Program-made: the position numbers and the translations under genes | NCBI GenBank assembly: GCA_938045435.1 | Contig: CALIBA010000022.1 | Span: forward strand, 1 to 8,141 | Length of the DNA: 8,141 bases | Direction: 5' to 3' | DNA from: an uncultured Selenomonas sp. | GTDB taxonomy: Bacteria; Bacillota; Negativicutes; Selenomonadales; Selenomonadaceae | The notes under the pieces: model-generated | The model's input: the letters and a program-made list of their open reading frames with translations, nothing else | The model's database searches: none | What the model was told of the DNA's origin: nothing | Part shown: piece after piece, positions 1-6,371 of the stretch | How positions within the stretch are numbered: the first letter of the stretch is position 1 | Layout of the letters: the number at the start of each line of letters is the position of its first letter

Positions 1-554
1 TCGGCCTTGAGTCCGCGACGGTTGCACTCTCGGGTGCGGGCTTATTGCTCCTCCTTACGGCAACCCGTGATGAGGAGACCATTGTCAAGGTCCTCTCGAA
101 AATCGAGTGGCCTGCGATCTTCTTCTTCGGCGGGCTCTTTATCCTCGTCGGTGCACTTGTGGAGACCGGGGTCATTCGCATGCTTGCTGCTGAGGCCATT
201 CATGCGACGGGCGGCAACGTTGAGGCTACGGCAATGCTGATTCTCTGGATGAGTGCGATTGCTTCAGCATTCATTGACAACATTCCATTTGTGGCGACGC
301 TGATTCCGCTCATTCAGGATATGGGGCAGATGGGGCTCAGTGATCTTACCCCGATGTGGTGGTCGCTCGCGCTCGGCGCCTGTCTCGGCGGCAACGGAAC
401 GCTCATCGGTGCGAGTGCCAACGTCGTTGTCGCCTCCATGTCGGCCCAGCGCGGTAGACCGATTTCCTTCCTCGGTTTCATGAAAATTGCATTCCCCGTG
501 ATGATCTTTACAGTACTCGTTTCGAGTGTCTACGTGTACCTGCGTTATCTCTAA
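1..554 (+). CDS. ArsB/NhaD-type permease, C-terminal part (5' truncated by window)
   Basis: An integral membrane ion transporter of the ion transporter superfamily (ArsB / NhaD / P-permease group). The frame is open from the window edge, with its first full codon at base 3, and ends at TAA 552-554, giving 183 visible residues. Numbering those residues from 1, about five hydrophobic segments are seen: roughly 4-20, 37-58, 77-104, 119-144 and 156-181. Family-like stretches include EWPAIFFFGGLF (35-46), SAFIDNIPFVATLIPLI (88-104) and LGACLGGNGTLIGASANVV (124-142); the last is the re-entrant-type glycine/asparagine motif of this superfamily. Full-length members are usually about 420-430 residues, so roughly 240 N-terminal residues lie upstream. 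Substrate cannot be decided from this half: arsenite, Na+/H+ exchange and organic anions are all represented in the superfamily. A terminator directly after the gene separates it from def. Confidence 0.85.
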   Translation, partial: GLESATVALSGAGLLLLLTATRDEETIVKVLSKIEWPAIFFFGGLFILVGALVETGVIRMLAAEAIHATGGNVEATAMLILWMSAIASAFIDNIPFVATLIPLIQDMGQMGLSDLTPMWWSLALGACLGGNGTLIGASANVVVASMSAQRGRPISFLGFMKIAFPVMIFTVLVSSVYVYLRYL

Positions 555-560
555 CATCTG

Positions 561-608
561 TTGCATCAAAAAACCGATCGCCTGTCAGCGGTCGGTTTTT
601 TGATGCAA
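561..608. terminator. Long hairpin terminator, probably bidirectional
   Basis: Bases 561-581 pair with 588-608, giving a 21-bp stem with one T-G wobble (578/591) and a 6-base loop. The stem contains CCGA..TCGG next to an A6 run (568-573) on the left arm and a T6 run (596-601) on the right arm. Read on + it is an intrinsic terminator ending the permease transcript 7 bases after its stop codon. The mirror-image A and T runs mean the complementary strand would also give a U-tract hairpin. No minus-strand gene converges on it within the window, so the second direction would mainly block antisense transcription. Confidence 0.9.
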
Positions 609-673
609 ATATAAAATAAATAGGGCCCAATGAAGTTTCTCTATAAAACATGCAGATGATTTCGCTTGTATCA

Positions 674-702
674 TGGAAATCTATTGACGAATATGGTACA
701 CT
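674..702 (+). promoter_or_regulatory. Candidate promoter for the def-fmt-DUF116-rsmB-rlmN operon
   Basis: A sigma-70/SigA-type match lies after the upstream terminator: an extended -10 TGG-TACACT at 694-702 (hexamer 697-702, 4 of 6 consensus bases) and a -35 TGGAAA at 674-679 (4 of 6), with a 17-base spacer. Transcription would start near 709, leaving a leader of about 110 bases before def. The surrounding 609-819 sequence is clearly more AT-rich than the genes. A good-looking TTGACG at 684-689 is not correctly spaced from any -10. A TATACT at 747-752 is a second possible -10 but lacks a recognisable -35. Inferred by eye only. Confidence 0.45.
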
Positions 703-756
703 AGGAAAACAGTAAATAAAATATATCCGTGTTAGAAACAAAAGGGTATACTGCGC

Positions 757-804
757 ATGTGGTGCACATCCATGGATCGCATGTATTTAGAATCATGTAC
801 ATAG
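757..804 (+). CDS. Possible 15-codon leader ORF before def
   Basis: ATG at 757 opens a frame encoding MWCTSMDRMYLESCT and ends at TAG 802-804, 15 bases before the def ATG. A purine-rich AAAGGG at 741-746 is 10 bases upstream of the start, a usable ribosome-binding distance. Its stop falls just before the def Shine-Dalgarno (807-812), a position that could support translational coupling or attenuation. The frame is very short, its codon content is not informative, and the peptide matches no leader family I recognise. It carries two cysteines, but no run of one amino acid of the kind seen in amino-acid attenuators. It may be chance. Confidence 0.2.
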   Translation: MWCTSMDRMYLESCT

Positions 805-819
805 ATAAAGGAACGATAT

Positions 820-1290
820 ATGGCAATTTTGGAAATCAAAAAGGCGGGCGATCCTGTTCTAAAACAGGTTGCTGCACCGATTGAGCGGCTGACGAAACGA
901 CATCGTCAGATCTTAGACGATATGGCAGAAACGATGTACAGTGCTGATGGCGTTGGGCTTGCCGCGCCACAGGTGGGGAAGTCTCTGAGGATGGTGGTGA
1001 TCGACGTACAGGATGAACACGGACTTCTTGAACTCATCAATCCTGTTATCACAGTGCGTGAGGGCAGTGTCATCGACTCGGAGGGATGTTTGTCTGTGCC
1101 AAAGGTATTTGGGGATGTGGAACGTGCGCAGTGCGTGACGGTAGAGTATACTGACAGGCGTAGCAGACGGCGTTCTTTGACAGCAGAGGGGCTTCTGGCA
1201 CGCTGCATTCAGCATGAATGCGATCATCTGGATGGGAAACTTTTCATCGACATTGCTGTACGCTTGCGGAAGGAGGAGGACAAAGAGTGA
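820..1290 (+). CDS. def: Peptide deformylase
   Basis: A cytoplasmic metalloenzyme that removes the N-formyl group from the initiator methionine of nascent proteins at the ribosome exit. The 156-residue protein carries all three family motifs: GVGLAAPQ at 44-51 (motif 1), EGCLS at 88-92 with metal-ligand Cys90 (motif 2), and QHECDHLDG at 131-139, whose HExxH gives ligands His132 and His136 and catalytic Glu133. Length fits the short type-1 deformylases (about 150-170 residues). The ATG at 820 is preceded by AAAGGA (807-812) at a 7-base spacing, and the MAILEI start is typical of the family. The C-terminus is short and charged, without the longer tail of some homologues. It opens the operon. 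Its stop codon overlaps the start of fmt, the enzyme that adds the formyl group Def removes, so the two are likely co-translated. Confidence 0.97.
   Translation: MAILEIKKAGDPVLKQVAAPIERLTKRHRQILDDMAETMYSADGVGLAAPQVGKSLRMVVIDVQDEHGLLELINPVITVREGSVIDSEGCLSVPKVFGDVERAQCVTVEYTDRRSRRRSLTAEGLLARCIQHECDHLDGKLFIDIAVRLRKEEDKE
1271..1280 (+). promoter_or_regulatory. Ribosome binding site that fixes the GTG start of fmt
   Basis: A tandem purine-rich site, AGGAGGAGGA, lies inside the end of def. Its second AGGA-type core ends 6 bases before GTG 1287, and its first AGGAGG core ends 10 bases before. This supports GTG 1287 as the fmt start over the in-frame GTG at 1296 and over longer upstream readings of the frame, which would overlap def by about 70 bases. 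Confidence 0.75.
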
Positions 1291-2243
1291 CCAAAGTGAC
1301 CAAACTGCGTGTGGTCTTTATGGGAACGCCCTCCTTTGCTGTGCCGACGCTTGCGGCTCTTGCAGAATGCAGTGATCTGGCAGAGGTCATCGCTGTTGTT
1401 ACGCAGCCTGACCGACCACGCGGCCGCGGGCAGAAATATACGGTTTCTCCCGTGAAGGCATGGGCTGTGGCGCATGATATTCCTGTCTTGCAGCCTGTAC
1501 GCGTACGAGATGCAGAGTTTACCGCCCAGCTGCGCGCACTCCATCCGGATGTTGCTGTTGTCGCTGCTTTTGGGCAGATTCTATCACAGGAGGTGCTCGA
1601 TATTCCTGTGCACGGCTGCATCAATGTACACGCTTCGCTCCTGCCGCATTATCGTGGTGCAGCGCCGATACAGTATGCCATCATGTGTGGTGCGGCGATG
1701 ACGGGCGTTACGACGATGCAGATGGATGCGGGACTGGATACAGGAGATATGCTTCTGCGTCGAGAGGTCCCCATTTTTGCAGATATGACCTATGGACTGC
1801 TCCATGATGTACTAATGCACACGGGGGCAAAGCTGCTTATAGAAACCCTCATGCAGCTTGCAGCGGGAACGCTTCGCCGCATCCCGCAGATGGGCGAGGG
1901 GTCTTATGCGCCGCGTATCACGCGGGATATGACCGTCATTGATTGGGCAAAGAGTGCACAGGAAATCGAGGCGCTCGTGCGCGGTCTGAACCCGACGCCG
2001 TATGCCAGAACAGCGCTGGACGGTGCCGTCTATAAGATTGGCCGTCTGCGCCGCAGAGGGAATTTGACACAAGCGCCCGCGGGGACAATCATGTGCGCGG
2101 ATCCTGCAAAAGGTTTTATTGTGGCGGCAGGGGATGAGGAACTTGAAATTTTGGAGATTCAGGCGCCCGGTAAGAAGATGATGGAGGCGGGCGCATTTTT
2201 GCGCGGGCATCGCCTGCGAGAGGATATAGGGTTTGTATCATGA
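1287..2243 (+). CDS. fmt: Methionyl-tRNA formyltransferase
   Basis: Transfers a formyl group from 10-formyltetrahydrofolate to Met-tRNA(fMet), producing the initiator tRNA for translation; cytoplasmic. From GTG 1287 the protein is 318 residues, the usual family length (about 310-320). The N-terminal Rossmann-type formyltransferase domain (about 6-205) starts with LRVVFMGTPSFAVP (7-20). It contains the TQPDRPRGRGQK loop (39-50), implicated in tRNA recognition in the E. coli enzyme, and the catalytic block NVHASLLPHYRGAAPIQ (113-129). Asn113, His115 and Asp151 (in MDAGLDTGD, 146-154) correspond to E. coli Asn106, His108 and Asp144, with a constant offset of 7. The C-terminal tRNA-binding domain (about 208-318) contains IDWAKSAQEI and RGLNPTPYA (232-240). 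The start overlaps the def stop as GTGA and the end overlaps the DUF116 gene as ATGA, indicating one operon. Confidence 0.96.
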   Translation: MTKVTKLRVVFMGTPSFAVPTLAALAECSDLAEVIAVVTQPDRPRGRGQKYTVSPVKAWAVAHDIPVLQPVRVRDAEFTAQLRALHPDVAVVAAFGQILSQEVLDIPVHGCINVHASLLPHYRGAAPIQYAIMCGAAMTGVTTMQMDAGLDTGDMLLRREVPIFADMTYGLLHDVLMHTGAKLLIETLMQLAAGTLRRIPQMGEGSYAPRITRDMTVIDWAKSAQEIEALVRGLNPTPYARTALDGAVYKIGRLRRRGNLTQAPAGTIMCADPAKGFIVAAGDEELEILEIQAPGKKMMEAGAFLRGHRLREDIGFVS

Positions 2244-3076
2244 GTGAACAGACAATGACGGTCAACGGGGCCGCAGCGGGGGTGAAAAAAAACATTATGC
2301 TGCCGTCCCGACCGAAAAAACGGCTCTTTATTGGTATGTTGTCAGTGGTGACGCTTCTCGCGGCGGCACTTCTTTTTGGTATATGGTATATCGGTGTGCC
2401 GGGACTGACTCGGATTCATCCCGTTTTGCCATGGGCGCTCGGCGGATGTCTTGCGGTTGCGGTTGTCATTTCCTTTTTGGGGATCTTCAATATGGTGCTC
2501 GCCGTAGCGGGGCTGCCCTATGTGCCGTATATGAAGCGGCAGACCTATGAGCTGATCAATCTGCTCTTTCCGGCAGCAGTACGTCTTGGCAAACTCTTTG
2601 GAGTGCGGCGCCGTGCGCTGGAGGGTTCGTTTATCGCAGTGAGCAATCTGCTCTTTCATCGGCTGCGGATTCGTGTGCCGGCCGCGCGGCTTCTCGTTGT
2701 GACACCGCACTGTTTACAGCTTGCCAGCTGTCCGCACAAGGTCACACGCGATCCAAACAACTGCAAGCGATGCGGCGGCTGTAATGTCGGTGATCTCGTC
2801 GCGCTCGCTGAGGAGATGGGGTTCCACTTTTTCGTGGCGACCGGTGGAACACTTGCACGGCAAGTCGTTTACAATACGCGTCCGAAGGCCGTGCTTGCCA
2901 TCGCCTGTGAGCGCGATCTGATGAGCGGGATCCAGGATATCTATCCGCTGCCAGCTGTCGGCGTACTCAACATCCGCCCCAATGGCCCCTGTTACAATAC
3001 GAGTGTGGATATGGGCGAAGTACGTGCGCAGCTCGAACAGATCATCGAACCGAGCAGCCTGAAAAAGGGTGCCTAA
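2240..3076 (+). CDS. DUF116 family membrane protein, cysteine-rich, function unknown
   Basis: A 278-residue protein of the uncharacterised DUF116 family. The start ATG 2240 overlaps the fmt stop (ATGA), with a weak ATAGGG site at 2226-2231. The N-terminus is basic (K16-K28) and is followed by two hydrophobic helices (about 29-53 and 63-92), so it is probably anchored in the cytoplasmic membrane with the large C-terminal domain in the cytoplasm (positive-inside inference). The soluble part has conserved-looking cysteine motifs: TPHCLQLASCP (C158, C164), CKRCGGC (C175, C178, C181), IACERDL (C223) and NGPCYNTSVD (C251). It also has VATGGTLAR (199-207). Seven cysteines in this arrangement suggest a metal or Fe-S site, but no cofactor is proven. 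It lies between fmt and rsmB, with the rsmB ATG directly after its TAA, so it is co-transcribed with translation genes. A catalytic role cannot be assigned. Confidence 0.9.
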   Translation: MSEQTMTVNGAAAGVKKNIMLPSRPKKRLFIGMLSVVTLLAAALLFGIWYIGVPGLTRIHPVLPWALGGCLAVAVVISFLGIFNMVLAVAGLPYVPYMKRQTYELINLLFPAAVRLGKLFGVRRRALEGSFIAVSNLLFHRLRIRVPAARLLVVTPHCLQLASCPHKVTRDPNNCKRCGGCNVGDLVALAEEMGFHFFVATGGTLARQVVYNTRPKAVLAIACERDLMSGIQDIYPLPAVGVLNIRPNGPCYNTSVDMGEVRAQLEQIIEPSSLKKGA

Positions 3077-4432
3077 ATGCAGGAACAACGCTATCGTGAG
3101 GGGGCAATTGACCCCATACGTGAGTTGGCGATGCAGATCCTCGGCCGTGTCCACGAGGAAGGGGCATATGCCAACGTCGCACTCATGCAAGCCCTGCGTG
3201 GAGCGCATCTAACGGAACGCGACCGGCGCTTTTTGACGGAACTGGTCTACGGTTCGGTCAAGGCAGGCGATACACTCGACTATATGATTCAGCAATATCT
3301 TAGGGGAGATATGAAATACGTTCAGCCGAAGGTGCGTGAGATCCTTCGGCTTGGGATCTATCAGATCTTCTTCATGGATCGCGTGCCTGCATCTGCTGCC
3401 TGCAACACAGCCGTAGAACTTGCGAAAAAATATGGGCGCAAAGGAGCGGCAGCTTTTGTCAATGGGGTGCTGCGCGCTGCCGTCCGTACGCCTGCCCGTG
3501 CACGTGTGCCGCGCGGGCGAAGTGCGCGGCTGCTTGCATTGCGTGAGCAGCATCCGCAGTGGATGGTTGCCCATTGGATCGACATCTATGGCTATGAGGC
3601 CGCAGAGGAATTGTGCAGATGCAACAATACGGAGGCGCCTCTTACGGTGCGAACCAATACCCTGCGCATTTCAAGGGACGAACTGCTGCGGCAGTTTGAT
3701 AGGGAAGGGGCAGAGGCTGTCCCCTCCGCATGGGCGCCTGAGGGAATTCGTCTGATAACGCATGGTCCTTTGGATGCACTTGCCCCACTTCGTATGGGAC
3801 TTTGTCAGGTACAGGATGAGAGTTCCATGCTCGTCGCGCATATTCTTGACCCCAAACCTCATATGACTGTCATTGATATGTGTGCTGCTCCCGGCGGTAA
3901 GACAACACATATCGCGCAGCGCATGGAGAATAAGGGGCGTATTTTTGCGTTTGATGTTTATGAACGAAAGATACACCGCATAGCAGAGAACGCCAAGCGG
4001 CTTGGCATTGACATCATTGAAGCACGCCTGCACGATGCGCGCACCATTGGGGAGCAGTTTTCGATGCAGGCAGATCGTGTGCTGGTTGATGTGCCATGCA
4101 CGGGGATGGGGGTTCTCCGCCGTAAGCCCGATGCGCGTTGGAATAAGCGCAGGGAGGATCTGCGCTCGCTGCCGGTTCTGCAGCGGGAGATACTTGAGAG
4201 CGCTGCGATGACCGTAAAACCGGGGGGGATCATGGTCTATAGTACCTGTACGATGGAGCCGGAGGAGAATACTGTTGTGGTTGAGGAATTTTTGCATATG
4301 CACCCAGAATTTATCTGTGAAGATGCGGGCGCATTTCTCCCCGGCAAAAAGAGTTCAGAGCCCATGCTGCAGCTGATGCCCTCTGCAGATGGGCCGGATG
4401 GGTTCTTTATTGCCCGTATGAGACGTCTATGA
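3077..4432 (+). CDS. rsmB: 16S rRNA (cytosine-5)-methyltransferase RsmB
   Basis: An SAM-dependent enzyme that makes m5C967 (E. coli numbering) in 16S rRNA; cytoplasmic. The 451-residue protein has the typical two-part build. An N-terminal NusB-like RNA-binding domain (about 14-135) includes the AFVNGVLR-type helix at 126-133; the catalytic domain (about 185-451) follows. The SAM-binding motif is MCAAPGGKTTHIA (268-280). VDVPCTGMGVLRRKPDARW (337-355) contains Cys341 and YSTCTMEPEEN (388-398) contains Cys391, the two cysteines of m5C methyltransferases; by family knowledge the TC cysteine (391) is the nucleophile and the PC cysteine (341) assists release. Length matches the family (about 430-450). 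ATG 3077 follows the DUF116 TAA with no gap, with AAAGGG at 3064-3069 as ribosome site. Its TGA overlaps the rlmN start (ATGA). Confidence 0.96.
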   Translation: MQEQRYREGAIDPIRELAMQILGRVHEEGAYANVALMQALRGAHLTERDRRFLTELVYGSVKAGDTLDYMIQQYLRGDMKYVQPKVREILRLGIYQIFFMDRVPASAACNTAVELAKKYGRKGAAAFVNGVLRAAVRTPARARVPRGRSARLLALREQHPQWMVAHWIDIYGYEAAEELCRCNNTEAPLTVRTNTLRISRDELLRQFDREGAEAVPSAWAPEGIRLITHGPLDALAPLRMGLCQVQDESSMLVAHILDPKPHMTVIDMCAAPGGKTTHIAQRMENKGRIFAFDVYERKIHRIAENAKRLGIDIIEARLHDARTIGEQFSMQADRVLVDVPCTGMGVLRRKPDARWNKRREDLRSLPVLQREILESAAMTVKPGGIMVYSTCTMEPEENTVVVEEFLHMHPEFICEDAGAFLPGKKSSEPMLQLMPSADGPDGFFIARMRRL

Positions 4433-5469
4433 ATATCTTTGGACTTTCGAAAGAGGAACTGCGCACTGTGCTTGCGCCCTATGCGGTGCCGCGTTTCCGT
4501 GCCGATCAAATCGTACGGTGGATCTATCAGCGCGGAGCAGTTTCATGGGATGCCATGACGGATCTGCCAAAGGAACTGCGCAGGACACTTGCGGGGACTT
4601 TTTTCATCGTACGACCGACTGTGGCAAAACGTCTGCACTCTGCGGATGGTGCGACGGTGAAACTGCTTTATGCCTTTGCAGACGGACAGACGGCAGAGAC
4701 GGTACTCATGCGCCATCCCTATGGCAACAGTGTGTGTATCTCCTCGCAGGCGGGCTGCCATATGGGGTGTGCATTTTGCGCGTCAACCATTCATGGGCTT
4801 ACACGCAATCTGACCACAGGGGAAATTGCGGCACAAGTCATTGGCATTGCAGATTTTTTGCGGCAGGAGGGCGCACGGGTCGATACCATCGTCGTCATGG
4901 GTTCAGGTGAACCGCTTGAAAACTACGATCATGTGATGGCAGCCCTGCGGCTGCTCCATGCAGACTATACACTGGGGCTTAGCTACCGCGGTATCACGCT
5001 ATCGACTTCCGGTATTGTACCCGGCATGCGCCGGCTTGCAGAGGAAGGGCTTCCCATCTCTCTTTCCGTGTCACTTCATGCGCCGACAGAGGAACTGCGC
5101 TCACGCCTGATGCCCGTGAACCGCATCTATTCCCTTGCAGAAGTTTTGCGCGCGGCACAATATTACGCAAAGATCACCAAGCGGCGCGTGACTTATGAAT
5201 ACATTCTGATTCGGGACGTGAATGATGGTGTGCGCGAGGCCGAACAGCTCGCATGTCTTTTGCGCGGACAGCTTGCAAGTGTCAATCTCATTCCCATCAA
5301 TCCCGTGGAGGAGCGTCAGTTCCACCGTCCGGAGAAGAATGCAATTCGGCGCTTCCAGCGTATTTTGGAGGAACGGCATATCACAGTGACTCTGCGCCGT
5401 GAGATGGGGACGGATATTCAGGCAGCGTGTGGGCAGCTTAGAAATCGACTTCTTGCTGCGGGATTGTAA
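4429..5469 (+). CDS. rlmN: Dual-specificity RNA methyltransferase RlmN (radical SAM)
   Basis: A radical-SAM enzyme that methylates C2 of A2503 in 23S rRNA and of A37 in certain tRNAs, affecting peptidyl-transferase fidelity. The 346-residue length is normal. The 4Fe-4S ligands are in CHMGCAFC (C110, C114, C117). Cys103 (SVCISSQAGC) and Cys334 (QAACGQL) correspond to E. coli Cys118 and Cys355, the methyl-carrying and resolving pair. The SAM-binding glycine motif reads VMGSGEPLENYDHV (156-169), with Ser159 where many homologues have Met, a tolerated variant. LSVSLHAP (212-219) and LIPINPVEE (287-295) are standard RlmN blocks. All catalytic cysteines are present, so it should be active; absence of a Cfr-type signature makes an A2503-C8 methylase unlikely. 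It is the last gene of the def block: no start overlap follows, and a new promoter begins at its stop codon. Confidence 0.96.
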   Translation: MNIFGLSKEELRTVLAPYAVPRFRADQIVRWIYQRGAVSWDAMTDLPKELRRTLAGTFFIVRPTVAKRLHSADGATVKLLYAFADGQTAETVLMRHPYGNSVCISSQAGCHMGCAFCASTIHGLTRNLTTGEIAAQVIGIADFLRQEGARVDTIVVMGSGEPLENYDHVMAALRLLHADYTLGLSYRGITLSTSGIVPGMRRLAEEGLPISLSVSLHAPTEELRSRLMPVNRIYSLAEVLRAAQYYAKITKRRVTYEYILIRDVNDGVREAEQLACLLRGQLASVNLIPINPVEERQFHRPEKNAIRRFQRILEERHITVTLRREMGTDIQAACGQLRNRLLAAGL

Positions 5470-5493
5470 TTTTTCTTATATTTATGGTATGAT
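5464..5493 (+). promoter_or_regulatory. Candidate promoter for the FHA-phosphatase-kinase group, overlapping the rlmN stop
   Basis: An extended -10 TGG-TATGAT lies at 5485-5493 (hexamer 5488-5493, 5 of 6 consensus bases). The -35 TTGTAA at 5464-5469 (4 of 6) is formed by the last sense codon and stop codon of rlmN; the spacer is 18 bases. Predicted transcription start is near 5500, giving a leader of about 56 bases with GAGGGAGAG (5538-5546) as ribosome site. No hairpin terminator is seen between rlmN and the FHA gene, so read-through from the def operon may add to expression. The TGG-extended -10 resembles the candidate at 694-702. Confidence 0.55.
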
Positions 5494-5555
5494 AGACCAG
5501 TATTAGGGAATGTAGCGCATAAGGAATTTCTTTTGATGAGGGAGAGAATTGCGCA

Positions 5556-6302
5556 ATGATGGATCGGGTGGAGTCTTTTTTGGAAGCGCGCATTGAGGGC
5601 TTTTTTAATCGGCGGTTCAGTACGCATCTAGAGCCTGCTGAACTGGTTCGGGGGCTGAAAAAGGAGGTGCGCAAAAATGCAGGAGGGGGCAATCTCCCGA
5701 ATGCCTATGTCTTTTCGCTCAGTGCGGAGGACTATCGACGGCTCTGCTCACATCGCATTGTAGATGAGCTTGGCATCGCCTTGAAAAAACATATGATTCG
5801 TGCTGATCTTACGATGGACGGGCGTTTGGATATTTCCTTTGTCTTTGATGAAGCGATTCGCACTGGTTCCTATCGTCTTACATCGCATATACAGGATCAC
5901 CGCATTCGGATAAATGCCGCGTCGTCTGAATGCGCGTCTTTAGTTCGGACAATTGTGCTTGAACGGCCGTCGGGTTTTGATGTACGTCATCTCAGCCCTC
6001 CGCCCGCGCATGAGCTTGCCGTGCTTCGTGTCATGAGTGGAGCGGATATGGGCTTTTCGATGCCGATTGGTGAAAAGACTGTCTATATGGGGCGTATGCC
6101 GCGCAATGAGTTCATCTTAACGGACACAAATATATCACGTCTGCATGCATGGATCGTTTACGAACAGCACAGACACACGCTTTATGATGCGCAAAGCCGG
6201 AACGGGACCTTTGTGGCGGGGACACGCATATCTTCGTGCCGGCTTCGGGATGGCGATGAGCTGCAGCTAGGGACAACGACGCTTCGGTATGAGGCGCTCT
6301 GA
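5556..6302 (+). CDS. FhaA-like protein: DUF3662 domain plus C-terminal FHA domain
   Basis: A cytoplasmic phosphothreonine-reading adaptor of 248 residues. The N-terminal part (about 1-115) fits DUF3662, as in actinobacterial FhaA: a helix starting DRVESFLEARIEGFFNRRF (3-21), then LEPAELVRGLKKEVRK (25-40). The middle 135-152 is a proline-rich linker. The FHA domain (about 153-248) has the phosphate-binding signature GR (179-180), SRLH (194-197) and RNGT (215-218), and ends LRDGDELQLGTTTLRYE. No membrane segment is seen. FhaA-type proteins bind phosphorylated partners of PASTA kinases in cell-wall synthesis, and a kinase and phosphatase lie just downstream, supporting a shared pathway. The specific ligand here is unknown. 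Two adjacent ATG codons (5556 and 5559) follow GAGGGAGAG at 5538-5546; either could be the start. It is the first gene after the promoter at 5464-5493. Confidence 0.9.
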   Translation: MMDRVESFLEARIEGFFNRRFSTHLEPAELVRGLKKEVRKNAGGGNLPNAYVFSLSAEDYRRLCSHRIVDELGIALKKHMIRADLTMDGRLDISFVFDEAIRTGSYRLTSHIQDHRIRINAASSECASLVRTIVLERPSGFDVRHLSPPPAHELAVLRVMSGADMGFSMPIGEKTVYMGRMPRNEFILTDTNISRLHAWIVYEQHRHTLYDAQSRNGTFVAGTRISSCRLRDGDELQLGTTTLRYEAL

Positions 6303-6371
6303 GGGGCTATATCAATGATGGCGGATGGGGCGGATGTATCTGCATGGAAGGGATGTGCTCTGCATAGCCCC
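6303..6371. repeat. Inverted repeat spanning the FHA-phosphatase gap
   Basis: GGGGCTAT at 6303-6310, immediately after the FHA stop codon, is exactly complementary to ATAGCCCC at 6364-6371. The arms are 8 bp and enclose 53 bases. There is no T-run after the right arm, so it is not a standard terminator. The loop also holds an imperfect direct repeat, GATGTATCTGCAT (6333-6345) and GATGTGCTCTGCAT (6352-6365). It could fold in the mRNA ahead of the phosphatase ribosome site, but the long loop makes the pairing modest, and chance is possible. Confidence 0.4.

Noticed and set aside
623..628. GGGCCC palindrome in the AT-rich leader
   Set aside because: A single 6-base palindrome with no extension or second copy; expected by chance.
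684..689. TTGACG resembling a strong -35 element
   Set aside because: No -10-like hexamer lies 16-18 bases downstream; the TACACT at 697 is only 7 bases away and TAAATA at 713 is 23 bases away.
508..741. Minus-strand 77-codon frame covering the intergenic region before def
   Set aside because: It reads across the terminator hairpin and the permease 3' end, has no ribosome site that I can see, and its product looks like random AT-rich translation.
1218..1286. Upstream extension of the fmt frame to give a 341-residue protein
   Set aside because: The extra 23 residues overlap the conserved C-terminal part of def, resemble nothing in Fmt, and GTG 1287 has a strong ribosome site and gives the normal length.
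3671..4303. A 210-codon open frame on the minus strand inside rsmB
   Set aside because: Lies wholly opposite the rsmB catalytic domain with all its motifs; the translation has low complexity and no recognisable domain, so it is a frame shadow.
4518..4910. 130-codon + strand frame inside rlmN
   Set aside because: Alternative frame of rlmN, which carries every radical-SAM and catalytic cysteine in the other frame.
4903..4914. RlmN SAM-binding motif MGSGEP instead of MGMGEP as a sign of altered function
   Set aside because: All iron-sulfur and catalytic cysteines (103, 110, 114, 117, 334) are in place, and Ser at this site is compatible with ordinary family variation.
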